Source of the DNA: Pseudomonadota bacterium
Lineage (GTDB): Bacteria; Pseudomonadota; Alphaproteobacteria; Reyranellales; Reyranellaceae
NCBI GenBank assembly: GCA_018242505.1
Contig: JAFEBU010000051.1
Span: forward strand, 1-61,280
Direction: 5' to 3'
Length of the DNA stretch: 61,280 bases
Positions 43,028 to 51,864 of this stretch are shown here, one piece after another. Below the pieces are notes generated by a model. The model ran no database searches, had not been told where the DNA came from, and was given only the letters and a program-made list of their open reading frames with translations. Each line of letters starts with the position of its first letter. Within the stretch, counting starts at the first letter, position 1. A program made the position numbers and the translations under genes.

Positions 43028-43468
43028 ATGAGATCGGTTCTGTCCTTCTGCCTCGTGCTGCTGCTCTCCATTCCCGCCGCCTTCGCTGCCGATCCGGCGC
43101 CGCAGCCCGTGCCGAAAGTCAGGCCGATCTTCTTTCCCAGGGGATCGACCGGCGGCACAGTCGGCGGCCATGTGTTGCGCGGCAACCGCAACCTCTATTC
43201 TCTGACGGCCGCGCAAGGGCAGACACTCACCGTCACCATCACCGCGCCCGACGACAACGCCGTGTTCCAGATCTACGAACCTGACACCAAGGTTCAGCGC
43301 GATACCGACGGCACGCTGGAGTTCATCGGCACGACGTTGTCTGCGCCCGACAACTCAGGCGATGCGACGCGCTGGAGCGGTCGCCTGCCCCGTGCCGGCA
43401 CCTATCTGATCGCGGTCGGCAGTACGCGCGGCGATGCGCGCTACAGCATCGACGTGAAGGTGGAGTAG
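43028..43468 (+). CDS. secreted protein with PPC-like beta domain
   Basis: 146 residues: a clear signal peptide (SVLSFCLVLLLSIPAAFAAD), a Pro-rich spacer, then a beta-sandwich reminiscent of bacterial pre-peptidase C-terminal domains (GNRNLYSLTAAQGQTLTVTITAP, RWSGRLPRAGTYLIAVGSTRGDARYSIDV). It has no catalytic residues and is probably a periplasmic binding or accessory protein. It starts ten bases after the cupin gene. Confidence 0.65.
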   Translation: MRSVLSFCLVLLLSIPAAFAADPAPQPVPKVRPIFFPRGSTGGTVGGHVLRGNRNLYSLTAAQGQTLTVTITAPDDNAVFQIYEPDTKVQRDTDGTLEFIGTTLSAPDNSGDATRWSGRLPRAGTYLIAVGSTRGDARYSIDVKVE

Positions 43469-43584
43469 GCGAAAGCACGTGCGATTGCACACGACGGAGC
43501 AAGCAGGCCATCGGTTGAGGCGTGGCATGGTGAATTTTTGTACCTCCCACCCCATATAGCCCCTCCTTCCCCCGGAGGTGTCCC

Positions 43585-44568
43585 GTGCCACTCGACGATC
43601 CCCGCCTGCTTGATGCCCACCCACTTGATGACAGTTCCCTGCTCGACGCCTATTCGCGCGCCGTGACTTCGGTCGTGGACCGGGTCGGGCCGGCGGTGGT
43701 GCGCGTGGAGCGCTACGGAAAGGACGGCAAGCCTGGCGGCGGAACCGGGTCGGGCGTGGCGATCGCGGGCGACGGGCTGGTGCTCACCAACTCCCATGTC
43801 GTGGGCGGCGCCTCGCGCGTGCGGCTCACCTTCGCCGAGGGCAGCAGCCGCGAGGCGCAGGTGATAGGTGACGATCCCGATACCGACCTTGCGCTCCTGC
43901 GCACCGACCTGCCGTCCGGTACGCCGGCCGCGGTACTGGGCGATTCCAAGGTATTGCGGCGCGGCCAGCTCGTGGTGGCGATCGGCAATCCGCTGGGCTT
44001 CGAGTCGACGGTGACGGCAGGCGTCGTATCGGCGCTCGGCCGCAGCCTGCGGGCCACGTCAGGCCGGCTGATCGACGACGTGATCCAGACCGACGCCGCA
44101 CTCAATCCCGGCAACTCCGGCGGACCGCTGGTCTCCACCATGGGCGAGGTGGTGGGCATCAACACCGCCATGATCGCCCGCGCCCAGGGCATCTGCTTTG
44201 CGGTAGCCTCGAACACCGCGGTGCTGACCGTGAGCGAATTCATCACCCACGGTCGAGTGCGGCGGGCCCATATCGGCATCGCCGCCGAGACCGTGCCGTT
44301 GCCGCGGCGCATCGGCCTCGCGACCGGCGCGGGCAAGCGCGCGATCCGTATCAGCGAGGTGATGCCGGGTGGCCCGGCCGCCGCGGCAGGCCTGCTGGCC
44401 GGCGATCTGATCCTGTCGTTGGACGGTATCGCAGTCGAAGGCGCCGACGATCTCGTGCGCCTTTTGAATGCAGCACGGATCGGTAAGGGGACTGTCGTGT
44501 CGATCCTGCGTGGCGGCATGGTCGAGCCCCGCACGCTGGTTCCGGTGGAGCGGCGCACAAAACCGTAG
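43585..44568 (+). CDS. HtrA/DegP-like serine protease without signal peptide
   Basis: 327 residues: trypsin-like domain with catalytic triad His71 (LTNSHVV), Asp101 (DTDLALL) and Ser178 (NPGNSGGP), then one PDZ domain (VMPGGPAAAAGLLAGDLILSLDGIAVEGADDLVRLL). The GTG at 43585 has GGAGGTG upstream. The N-terminus (LDDPRLLDAHPLDDSSLLDAY) is acidic and internally repeated, with no signal or membrane segment, so this copy should be cytoplasmic or loosely associated, unlike most HtrA proteins. Confidence 0.88.
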   Translation: MPLDDPRLLDAHPLDDSSLLDAYSRAVTSVVDRVGPAVVRVERYGKDGKPGGGTGSGVAIAGDGLVLTNSHVVGGASRVRLTFAEGSSREAQVIGDDPDTDLALLRTDLPSGTPAAVLGDSKVLRRGQLVVAIGNPLGFESTVTAGVVSALGRSLRATSGRLIDDVIQTDAALNPGNSGGPLVSTMGEVVGINTAMIARAQGICFAVASNTAVLTVSEFITHGRVRRAHIGIAAETVPLPRRIGLATGAGKRAIRISEVMPGGPAAAAGLLAGDLILSLDGIAVEGADDLVRLLNAARIGKGTVVSILRGGMVEPRTLVPVERRTKP

Positions 44569-44596
44569 TCTTAAAACAGGACCCGTGCTCAGTCAG

Positions 44597-44648
44597 GCCG
44601 CGAACCTCTCGCTCGCTCGAGTTCATGAGCGAGTCGGAGGCTCGCGGC
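44597..44648. terminator. 52-base imperfect palindrome between convergent genes
   Basis: GCCGCGA...CCTC...CTCGCTC pairs with GAGCGAG...GAGG...TCGCGGC around a small loop. It lies between the HtrA gene (+) and the methyltransferase (-), so it could stop transcription from both sides. No T-run follows. Confidence 0.45.
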
Positions 44649-44672
44649 CCGGACGAAGGCCCTCTGGAGAGG

Positions 44673-45500
44673 TTACCTTCGGACCGCGATCGCCACCAAC
44701 CGGCGGCCGTGATGGATGATGCCGTCGGCGGTCATCAGGTTTTGCAGGCGCTGGCGGATCGCGGTGCGGGCGCGCGCCTTCAGTTCGAGGGGCAAATGGC
44801 CGAGGAAATTGCCGAACGAGCTTGCCTCGGAGAAGCGGATTGCAGCCTCGGGCGAAGGCCACATGCGGGAACTCTCGCGCACCTCGATCAGCGTGGCGGC
44901 AAAGCCTGTGATCCCGAAGAAAGCGCGCATCTCTTCGGAATCGACCGGAAACGTGAGCTGTTCGCGCGGACGCGGGAAGCGATCGAACGGCGGTTCGGCC
45001 AGCACCTTGCTTGCGATCTGGTGCACGCGGGTGCGATGTCCCTTCAGCATGGTGCCAATGCCGATCCGTCCCTCTGGCCGCAGCACTCGGGCGCATTCCA
45101 GGAGCGGCCGCGTCTTCTCCGGAAACCAGTGAAACACCGCGTTCATGATCACGACATCGAACGAGGAGTCCTCCAGCATATCGAGATGATTGGCATCGCC
45201 CACCTCGAAGGAAAGATTGGGGCGCTGCTTGCTGCGCGCGAGTTCGATGCGCAATGGCAGGGGGTCGATGCCTACCACGCTGCCCTGTGGGCCGACGAGG
45301 TCGACAATATACTCGGCGAGCAACCCGGTGCCGCAGCCGAGATCGAGCACGCGTTCGCCTGGAAGGATGCCGAGATCCGCCGCCAGTCGCTGGCCCGACT
45401 GGAACTGGCGGGTGGCGCTGATCCGTTCATAGTCGCGCGCCAGTTCATCGCTGTCGAGCGATAACGACGGCGCTCCGACCAGACGCAGATTCGCCACCAT
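44673..45500 (-). CDS. SAM-dependent methyltransferase (class I)
   Basis: 275 residues with a UbiE/methyltransferase-11 type fold: VLDLGCGTGLLAEYI (motif I), VVGIDPLPLRIELA (motif II acidic end), SFEVGDANHLDM, SSFDVVIMNAVFHWFPEK (motif IV) and VLRPEGRIGIGTM. Start 45500 has GGAGG five bases upstream; the ATG at 45512 contains that site. The substrate is unknown. It is divergent from cinA across about 110 bases. Confidence 0.85.
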   Translation of the reverse strand: MVANLRLVGAPSLSLDSDELARDYERISATRQFQSGQRLAADLGILPGERVLDLGCGTGLLAEYIVDLVGPQGSVVGIDPLPLRIELARSKQRPNLSFEVGDANHLDMLEDSSFDVVIMNAVFHWFPEKTRPLLECARVLRPEGRIGIGTMLKGHRTRVHQIASKVLAEPPFDRFPRPREQLTFPVDSEEMRAFFGITGFAATLIEVRESSRMWPSPEAAIRFSEASSFGNFLGHLPLELKARARTAIRQRLQNLMTADGIIHHGRRLVAIAVRR

Positions 45501-45611
45501 ACCATCCTCCATGAGGCCAGCCCTGCGGGCATTGTAAGGCGATCGGCCACTGGAGACGCAGCGCGTTTGTAGCGATACTGACATGTCACCAAGGAAAGGC
45601 TGCCGGCGAAC

Positions 45612-46844
45612 ATGCGCGTTGAAATTCTATGCACGGGCGACGAGATTTTGACCGGCAAGACCATCAACACCAACTACAGCCACATTGCCCGGCGCCTCAC
45701 CGAGGTCGGGCTGGACGTACAGCGGGGCACGACCGTGGGCGATGACCGCGCGAGCCTACTGGCCGCCTTCCGCGAGGCCGGCGCGCGCGCCGATGCAGTG
45801 ATCGTGAACGGCGGACTGGGTCCCACCGTCGACGACCTCAGCCAGGAGGTCGCCGCCGAGGCGTGTGGTGTGCCGCTGATACTGAACGAACACTGGCTCA
45901 CGCGCATGACCGAGTCCTATGCCCGCCGCGGACGGGTGATGCCGACCAACAACAAGAAGCAGGCGATGCTGCCCGAGGGCGCGGAGTTGATCGACAATCC
46001 GATCGGCACGGCCTGCGGCTTTGCCGTCACCATCGGCAAGACGCGCTTCCTGTTCACGCCGGGTGTTCCACGCGAGATGCGGCGCATGCTGGATGAGCAG
46101 GTGATCCCGCGACTGCTCAAGCTTGGCGGAATCACCGGCGTCACGCGGCTGAAACGCTTCCACACGTTCGGCATCGGCGAATCGCGTGCCGACGAGATGC
46201 TGGCCGGAATCCCGGGGCTCGCGATCGACAGTGAGATCAAGCTCGGCTTCCAGGCACACTATCCGCAGCTCGAGACAAAACTTGCGGTGCGCGGCGACGA
46301 TGCAGATGATCTTGCCCGCAAGCTCACTCCGGTGGAAACCGAGGTGAGACGGCGTCTCGGCAACTTCGTGGTGGCCGAGGACGAGCAGACATTGGAAGGC
46401 ATACTGCTCGCCAAACTCGACGCCGACGGCCATACGCTGTCGGTCGCCGAGACGTTCACCGGCGGCACCATCGCTGCGCGCATCGCTTCGCTTCCCGGCG
46501 CGGAGACGGTGTTCAAGAGTGGAACGATCACGCGCACCCTTCCCGCGGGTGGCGCGTCAGAAGAGACCGCCGCCCGGACCGCTGGTGACTTGCGCCGGGA
46601 GAGCGGCGCCAGTCACGCACTCGCCGTGCTGATGCACCTCGACGATGGGGCCGACCGGCCGGATTTCGGGGCCGCCATCTGCATCGGCATCGCCGATCCG
46701 CACGGCACGGTCACTCGCCAGGCCCGGCTGGCAGGCGGCCGCGACTGGGTGCGCATCGGCGCCGCAGAGCTCGGCCTGGATTGCTTGCGCCGCCGCTTGC
46801 TCGGCTTGCCCGTCGACGAGCGCATCGATTTCGAGCGGCGTTGA
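45612..46844 (+). CDS. cinA: CinA: MoCF-type plus CinA C-terminal (PncC) domain protein
   Basis: 410 residues. The N-terminal MoCF/COG1058 domain (CTGDEILTGKTINTNYSHIARRL, NGGLGPTVDDLSQE, NPIGTACGF, FTPGVPREM) is ADP-ribose pyrophosphatase-like in CinA. The C-terminal domain (about residues 255-405) corresponds to nicotinamide-nucleotide amidase, but the usual ESCTGG active-site motif reads ETFTGG, with Ser replaced by Thr and Cys by Phe. Amidase activity is therefore doubtful. It is the second COG1058-type gene in the window (the other is at 58708). Confidence 0.85.
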   Translation: MRVEILCTGDEILTGKTINTNYSHIARRLTEVGLDVQRGTTVGDDRASLLAAFREAGARADAVIVNGGLGPTVDDLSQEVAAEACGVPLILNEHWLTRMTESYARRGRVMPTNNKKQAMLPEGAELIDNPIGTACGFAVTIGKTRFLFTPGVPREMRRMLDEQVIPRLLKLGGITGVTRLKRFHTFGIGESRADEMLAGIPGLAIDSEIKLGFQAHYPQLETKLAVRGDDADDLARKLTPVETEVRRRLGNFVVAEDEQTLEGILLAKLDADGHTLSVAETFTGGTIAARIASLPGAETVFKSGTITRTLPAGGASEETAARTAGDLRRESGASHALAVLMHLDDGADRPDFGAAICIGIADPHGTVTRQARLAGGRDWVRIGAAELGLDCLRRRLLGLPVDERIDFERR

Positions 46845-46934
46845 CGTCGCCTTCGGCCGGCGCCTGCTCCCGAATTGCACAAATATCTTGCGGTATTGCC
46901 CCCTGTTCCTGAAGGACCCGACAGCATGGTCGAA

Positions 46935-46966
46935 GGATCATGGAGGACAAGGATCATGGAGGACAA
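46935..46966. repeat. two tandem copies of a 16-base unit
   Basis: GGATCATGGAGGACAA occurs twice head to tail without mismatch. Each copy contains ATGGAGGAC, so the repeat duplicates a start-codon-like site at the beginning of the remnant that follows. Confidence 0.85.
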
Positions 46967-47099
46967 AGCCATCATCGAGGATCGGCAAGCGGTGGTCGAG
47001 GCCGATCCCGACCTCAAGATGCTGGCGATCCGCACCGATGCGCCGCTCGCCCATTTCCGCTGGACGCTGAACTGGAGAATCGCCGAGGAACAGGGCAGA
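46956..47099 (+). pseudogene. possible Rieske oxygenase alpha-subunit 3' remnant
   Basis: Between cinA and the creatininase-family gene (286 bases) the plus frame reads MEDKAIIEDRQAVVEADPD, then LAIRTDAPLAHFRWTLN and RIAEEQGR. This resembles the extreme C-terminus of VanA/LigXa-type Rieske oxygenases (EDK...E.Q..VIDADPD....I..D....FR..L..LIA.EQ). No Rieske or iron site remains, so any product would be non-functional. The assignment rests on about 48 residues and could be wrong; a small real ORF is the alternative. Confidence 0.3.
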
Positions 47100-47130
47100 T
47101 GCGATGATCGCCTTGCTTTTCGCCTGATCC

Positions 47131-47811
47131 TCAGGTCGACAGGTCCGGCCAGCGCCTCACGAGCGTCTCGATGAGATCGTCCACGCGCGCGGCCAGCAGC
47201 CGCTCGCCCTTGAAGGCGGTTGCCCGACGAGGATCGCCGGTTGCACCCGTGACCTCGAACGGGCCGTCGAGCGCCAGCCTATCGAGGCGAACGCTGCGCG
47301 GTTCCAGCGCCAGCACCACCGAGGTCTCGCGTTCGTCGGCATGGCCACTGTCCCTGTTCTCGACCAGGACCTCGGCAGCCTGTCCCATGAGACGCATGTG
47401 CAGAACGAGCGCGTCGGGATGTTCCGCCGCGATCTCGTCGAGCGGCTTCTCGGTCGAGACGCCGGTATTGAGGAGCGCGATGCGTTGCACGCCGTGCGAC
47501 GTGAAGTTCCCGATCAAATCGCGCACGACCGCCTTGAAGGTGTCGATGCCGAGATGCTGGCTGCCGGCGAACGACGCGAACGCCGGATAAAATCCGAAGC
47601 CGAGGACCGGTGCGGCGACTACCGGCAATCGTTCCACCAGCGCCTGGGCGAGTGCTCGCGCTGTGAGTGCGTCGGTCTTGAGCGACAGATGCGGGCCATG
47701 CGCCTTGGCCGCTGCCCCGATCGGGATCACGACGACGGGGTTGGTCGCGAACTGGACCTTAGCCTCCGGCCAAGTCAGGTCTTCGAGCCACACACCTTTG
47801 ATCACGCTCAT
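47131..47811 (-). CDS. creatininase-family protein with altered metal motif
   Basis: 226 residues of the creatininase fold: VVVIPIGAAAKAHGPHLSLKTDALTARALAQAL, GFYPAFASFAGSQHLG, and GHADERETSVVLALEP. In canonical members the first block reads G-S-x-E-Q-H-G-P-H-L-P and a later block is NGHGGN; here the Glu position is not conserved and the second block is LLNTGVST without His. Metal binding may therefore be changed or partial. The stop of the M61-like gene overlaps its start (TGATG). It is the last gene of the long minus-strand operon. Confidence 0.75.
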   Translation of the reverse strand: MSVIKGVWLEDLTWPEAKVQFATNPVVVIPIGAAAKAHGPHLSLKTDALTARALAQALVERLPVVAAPVLGFGFYPAFASFAGSQHLGIDTFKAVVRDLIGNFTSHGVQRIALLNTGVSTEKPLDEIAAEHPDALVLHMRLMGQAAEVLVENRDSGHADERETSVVLALEPRSVRLDRLALDGPFEVTGATGDPRRATAFKGERLLAARVDDLIETLVRRWPDLST

Positions 47812-49289
47812 CACGACTGCCATGGCAGTTTGACGCGCGGCAACGGACGATCGGCCGGCCCCATGACGATCATTCTACGCCATTCGGCGTCGGGCGCCTT
47901 GTCGTCGAAGACGATGCTGCCATTCACTTCGGCCACGCCCAGTCGCTTCCAGAGCGCGGTGAGATCGATCGGTTCCCGGCGGGCATAGTGGCGCTGCACC
48001 AGTTCGCTGACGACATCACTGCCGGTTGCGCGATCGCAGGCAGTGGCGAACTCCCTGACTGAGATGCGCGACGTGGCGTCGAGCCCGCTCCACAGCACGC
48101 CCCCCAGGCAGTCCTCCAGTCCCTTTGCTCCCCCGGTGGCACGACGGATGCCGACATCGGCCAGCAGCATGAAGATGGCACCGCCCCAGTAGTTCTGCTG
48201 ACCCGATGCGCTCCGAAGCCCGACATCGAAGGCTGACGCGCCACGCGGCATGTCGTCGATCCACTCCTTCCACGCCTCGGCCTCGGTCTTCCAGCCGGCG
48301 CGCGCCCGGATGATCGGCTCGACATAGGTCGCCGCTCCCTCCATCAACCAAGTGCCACGATTGTCGACATAGGGCATTCCGGTATGAATCAGCTCGTGCA
48401 CCAATGTCCATTGATCGTAGAGACGGCGCTTGTCGACGTGCTCGCCCACCTCAAGCATGATCGTGGCGCCGCCGCCCGACACGGTGCGACCGAAGCCGAC
48501 GCTGCGCGGCATCACCCTGGGCACGATCCCGAGCATCAGCCGGTCGGCGGTGAAGCCACGCCAGTAGTTCCACTCGGCCTCGGCAGTGCGTCGTACCCAG
48601 TCGGCAAGGTCGGCGCGCCCCTGTTCGGAGACACCGTCGAGCACGGCGAGCCGCAACACCCCGTCCCGCTCCTGTGGTGCTTGCCCGGCGCGCAGCGAGC
48701 CAGGCATGGGTACCGCGATGTCCTGCAGAGCGAACTTGCCCAGTACCGAGTAGCCAGCAAAACGCACGGGCGTGCCCTGCAGCCGCCAGGTGTCGCCTGT
48801 CCTGACAAGGCCGGACGTGAACTGAAGGCCACTCGGTGCCTTCACATGGATGTCGATCACCGGCAGATGCTGCAGTCCTCGCGGCTCGAGCAGCCAGCCT
48901 TCCAGCAGGCTGAGCACACCGCCACCGCGCGCGATGGCCTCGGTCGGTGAATTGAGGTCCTTTGCATAGGCCATCAGGTCGAGCCGGTAACGAGCTTCGA
49001 CCATGCCGTTCACCGGTTGGACTCGCCAGAATGTCGATGAGCGCTGCAGTGGTCGGCCGGCGCCGTCGTAAAATGCCATCACATGCGTCGCCGCTGTCTC
49101 ACTCGCGGCACTGAAGGTAATGGGTGCGTCGGACCGGCAGCGATAGACAACGCCAACCTTCAGCCCGCCATCGGCGGCGAGATCGACATTGGCCGTGCAA
49201 TCGGGCACCCCTGCTGGTTGAGCGTACGCCGGCAGCACGATAGGTAGCGGCAGAAGCAAGGCAAGAAGCGCAGCCAGCCGACGAAACAT
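47811..49289 (-). CDS. secreted M61-like zinc metallopeptidase
   Basis: 492 residues: signal peptide (LAALLALLLPLPIVLPAYA), an N-terminal beta region, and a gluzincin active site VHELIHTG (HExxH) with a downstream Glu in WLMEGAATYVEP. The layout resembles M61 glycyl aminopeptidase-type proteins, without an obvious PDZ domain. It would act in the periplasm, perhaps on peptides. ATG 49289 lies just before the signal peptide; a start at 49304 is possible. It overlaps the creatininase-family start. Confidence 0.7.
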   Translation of the reverse strand: MFRRLAALLALLLPLPIVLPAYAQPAGVPDCTANVDLAADGGLKVGVVYRCRSDAPITFSAASETAATHVMAFYDGAGRPLQRSSTFWRVQPVNGMVEARYRLDLMAYAKDLNSPTEAIARGGGVLSLLEGWLLEPRGLQHLPVIDIHVKAPSGLQFTSGLVRTGDTWRLQGTPVRFAGYSVLGKFALQDIAVPMPGSLRAGQAPQERDGVLRLAVLDGVSEQGRADLADWVRRTAEAEWNYWRGFTADRLMLGIVPRVMPRSVGFGRTVSGGGATIMLEVGEHVDKRRLYDQWTLVHELIHTGMPYVDNRGTWLMEGAATYVEPIIRARAGWKTEAEAWKEWIDDMPRGASAFDVGLRSASGQQNYWGGAIFMLLADVGIRRATGGAKGLEDCLGGVLWSGLDATSRISVREFATACDRATGSDVVSELVQRHYARREPIDLTALWKRLGVAEVNGSIVFDDKAPDAEWRRMIVMGPADRPLPRVKLPWQS

Positions 49290-49322
49290 GCGGCAACCTA
49301 ACATGGGGCCGCTCAGCCGACC

Positions 49323-50915
49323 TTACACGTTGCGGCGAGCGATCGCCTTGCCGGCAATATAGCCGAAAGTCAGGCACGGCCCGATGGTCGTGCCCGCGCC
49401 TACCCCTTTGGTGCCGATCGGATTCGCCATCGCGATGCCGGCGCAATAGAGGCCGCCGATCACGCTTTTGTCTGGACGCAGCACCTCGCAACGACGGTTG
49501 GTGCGGGGCCCTCCCTTGGTGCCGACACTGGCATAGAGAAACGGGGCGGCATGGAACGGCGGCTCCTCGACCGTCGCCAGAGCACGATCCTTGGTGTAGT
49601 GGCGCTCCCATGCCGTCTCTCCGCGATGGAAGTCGCGGTCGACGCCTTCTTTCGACCAGCCGTTGAAGCGATCGACGGTCGCCTTCAGGGTCTGCGGGTC
49701 AAGGCCGATCTTGGCGGCGAGCGCCTCGATCGTCTCGGCTGTGCGCACGAAGCCCGGATCCTTGGCGGCGTACATCGCCGAGAGACGATTGACATAGCGC
49801 GAGTCGAAGATCCGCCAGGCCGGAATGTGCCTGGGTTTACCGTCGGGGCCGCGCTCGTCGATCGCCGCCCCCAGCGCCGCGCTGCCTTCGCTCACGAATC
49901 GCTTGCCCTCGCGATTCACCAGGATGCAATGCGGCGCATAGGTCTCGTAGAGCGGCTGCGCGTGTCTATGGCCCTCGTATTGCGTGAACGAGGCGGGCGC
50001 GATGTTGGCTTGGTCCATATGCGCAAGCTCGGCCCCTACTTCGACGGCCATGCGTTGGCCGTCGCCGGTATTGGTGCGCGGCGCGCCTATGATCTCGATA
50101 CTGGGAAAGTGCTGCGGCATATAGTCGGGTGCCCAGTCGAAGCCGCCGGTCGCCAGCACGACGCCCTTGCGGGCATGGATGACCGTGCGCTCGCCGGCGA
50201 TTACCGCTTCTACTCCAGTGACGCCTTGGCCATCGCTCACCAGTCGCTTGACGTCGGCGTCGAGCAGGATGGTGCAGCCATGGTCAAGGCAGCCGCGCGC
50301 CAATCCGACAACCAGCCCGTTGCCAAGTCCCACCCGCCCCGCGATCACACGCCAGACCAACGATGGGCCCAACTTGAGCGCGGCCCGAACCGGGTCCTTC
50401 AGGACGCCGTTCACCATCTCTTTGTAGGTGAAGAACTGCGGTTTCACCGATCGGCGCACGCGGTTCCAGAGCTTGCCGAGCCTGTATCGGCTGATCAGCG
50501 TCGGTGAGACCATGCGGCCGAACGCCTTGCCGCCCGGCGCCTCGACATAGAAATCGGGATGATTCACCATCTCGAAGACGAGCGGCGTGTGGTCCTCGAC
50601 GAAGCGAAGCATGGGCGCGGCATTTTCGGCCAACGCTTGCCACAGCTCGTCCTCGGTATCGGCCCAGCCGGGCGGCGCCGTGGCGCGCAGATAGGCAAGC
50701 GTCTCCTCGGCCGAGTCCTCGATGCCCGCCGCCAGCATGTGATGGTTGGCGGGCACCCAGGTCCCCGCCGCCGACATTGCCGTGGTGCCACCGAGCCAGT
50801 GCGACTTCTCCAGAACGATCACCTTCGCGCCGTCGACCGCGGCGGCGAGCGCCGCACTCAATCCCGCCGCGCCTGAACCGACGACGACGACATCGCACTC
50901 CCGTTCAGGCGTCAT
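49323..50915 (-). CDS. FAD-dependent oxidoreductase (fumarate reductase / ketosteroid dehydrogenase type)
   Basis: 530 residues: FAD dinucleotide motif CDVVVVGSGAAGLSAALAAA, VIVLEKSHWLGGTTAMSAAG, ATGGFDW, and the C-terminal substrate/FAD cap GLYCAGIAMANPIGTKGVGAGTTIGPCLTFGYIAGKAIA. This places it with the flavoproteins that contain 3-ketosteroid dehydrogenase and fumarate reductase A. ATG 50915 overlaps the upstream permease gene by 11 bases, so it belongs to the operon. Its substrate is presumably what the Liv-type transporter brings in or a product of it. Confidence 0.88.
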   Translation of the reverse strand: MTPERECDVVVVGSGAAGLSAALAAAVDGAKVIVLEKSHWLGGTTAMSAAGTWVPANHHMLAAGIEDSAEETLAYLRATAPPGWADTEDELWQALAENAAPMLRFVEDHTPLVFEMVNHPDFYVEAPGGKAFGRMVSPTLISRYRLGKLWNRVRRSVKPQFFTYKEMVNGVLKDPVRAALKLGPSLVWRVIAGRVGLGNGLVVGLARGCLDHGCTILLDADVKRLVSDGQGVTGVEAVIAGERTVIHARKGVVLATGGFDWAPDYMPQHFPSIEIIGAPRTNTGDGQRMAVEVGAELAHMDQANIAPASFTQYEGHRHAQPLYETYAPHCILVNREGKRFVSEGSAALGAAIDERGPDGKPRHIPAWRIFDSRYVNRLSAMYAAKDPGFVRTAETIEALAAKIGLDPQTLKATVDRFNGWSKEGVDRDFHRGETAWERHYTKDRALATVEEPPFHAAPFLYASVGTKGGPRTNRRCEVLRPDKSVIGGLYCAGIAMANPIGTKGVGAGTTIGPCLTFGYIAGKAIARRNV

Positions 50916-51864
50916 GTCGTGCCCAGAGATTGCGCCACAGCGGCGTGAACAGGCTTGCAAGCCCCTCCATGCTGAAGCGCATCAGCACGATCACGATCAA
51001 CGCGAAGATTGCGAGGTTCCATTCGCCGTATTTCTGCAGGTAGGTCATGACCATCTGCACCGGCGCGGCGCCGATCACGGGTCCCAAGAAGGTGCCAAAA
51101 CCGCCGATCACCACCATGATCACGATCTTGGCCATTTCGCTGAAATCAATCATCTGCGGGCTGAGGAGCACAATGAAATGACCGTAGAACGCACCGGCGA
51201 GACCTGCAATCGCGCTTGAAATGGAAAATACGGCGATCTTGACCCGGGTTGTGTCAATTCCAAGGCTCTTTGCGCGCAGCTCGTCATCCTTGATGGCGCG
51301 CATGAAATAGCCGATAGGCGAATCGATCAGTGCACGCAGGCCGATCAGGACCAACACCGTAAGGGCAAGGAATGTAAAGTAATAGGGCAACGGATCGACG
51401 CTGCCGTAGAGGGGTTTGACGCTGAGCCCCAGCTCGCCGCGGGTGAACTGATAGTCCGCCGTCAGGTAAATGTGCACCGTCTCGGCGAACGCCCACGTCG
51501 CGATCGCGAGATAGATCGCACGCATACGCAACACGAGGCGGCCGAGGATGACGCCGAACAGAGCCGCCATCACGACACCCGACGGAATGCCGATCCACGC
51601 CGGAACGCCGTAGTGATATCCCAACAGGCCGGAGGTATAGGCTCCAATTGCTGCAAACGCATGATGGGCCAGTGAGAACTGGCCGGTGTAGCCCGCCAGC
51701 AGGTTCCAGCTCGCGGCCAGGATTACGAAGTAGAAGCTGATGGTGAGCACGTGGAGCGCGAAACTGCCGGCCACCAGCGGTGCGAAGGCGAAGACAGCCG
51801 CCGTCACAACGATGGTGATCACCGATCGCCGAAAACTCGGCGGAAAGGCAAACGACGCGCTCAT
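50905..51864 (-). CDS. livM: branched-chain-type ABC permease (LivM-like)
   Basis: 319 residues, eight or more membrane helices. LivM hallmarks are ILAASWNLLAGYTGQFSLAHHAFAAIGAYTSGLL, GDDELRAKSLGIDTTRVKIAVFSISSAIAGLAGAFYGHF-type loop and GGFGTFLGPVIGA. ATG 51864 overlaps the livF stop (ATGA). It pairs with the LivH-like subunit. Confidence 0.92.
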   Translation of the reverse strand: MSASFAFPPSFRRSVITIVVTAAVFAFAPLVAGSFALHVLTISFYFVILAASWNLLAGYTGQFSLAHHAFAAIGAYTSGLLGYHYGVPAWIGIPSGVVMAALFGVILGRLVLRMRAIYLAIATWAFAETVHIYLTADYQFTRGELGLSVKPLYGSVDPLPYYFTFLALTVLVLIGLRALIDSPIGYFMRAIKDDELRAKSLGIDTTRVKIAVFSISSAIAGLAGAFYGHFIVLLSPQMIDFSEMAKIVIMVVIGGFGTFLGPVIGAAPVQMVMTYLQKYGEWNLAIFALIVIVLMRFSMEGLASLFTPLWRNLWARHDA

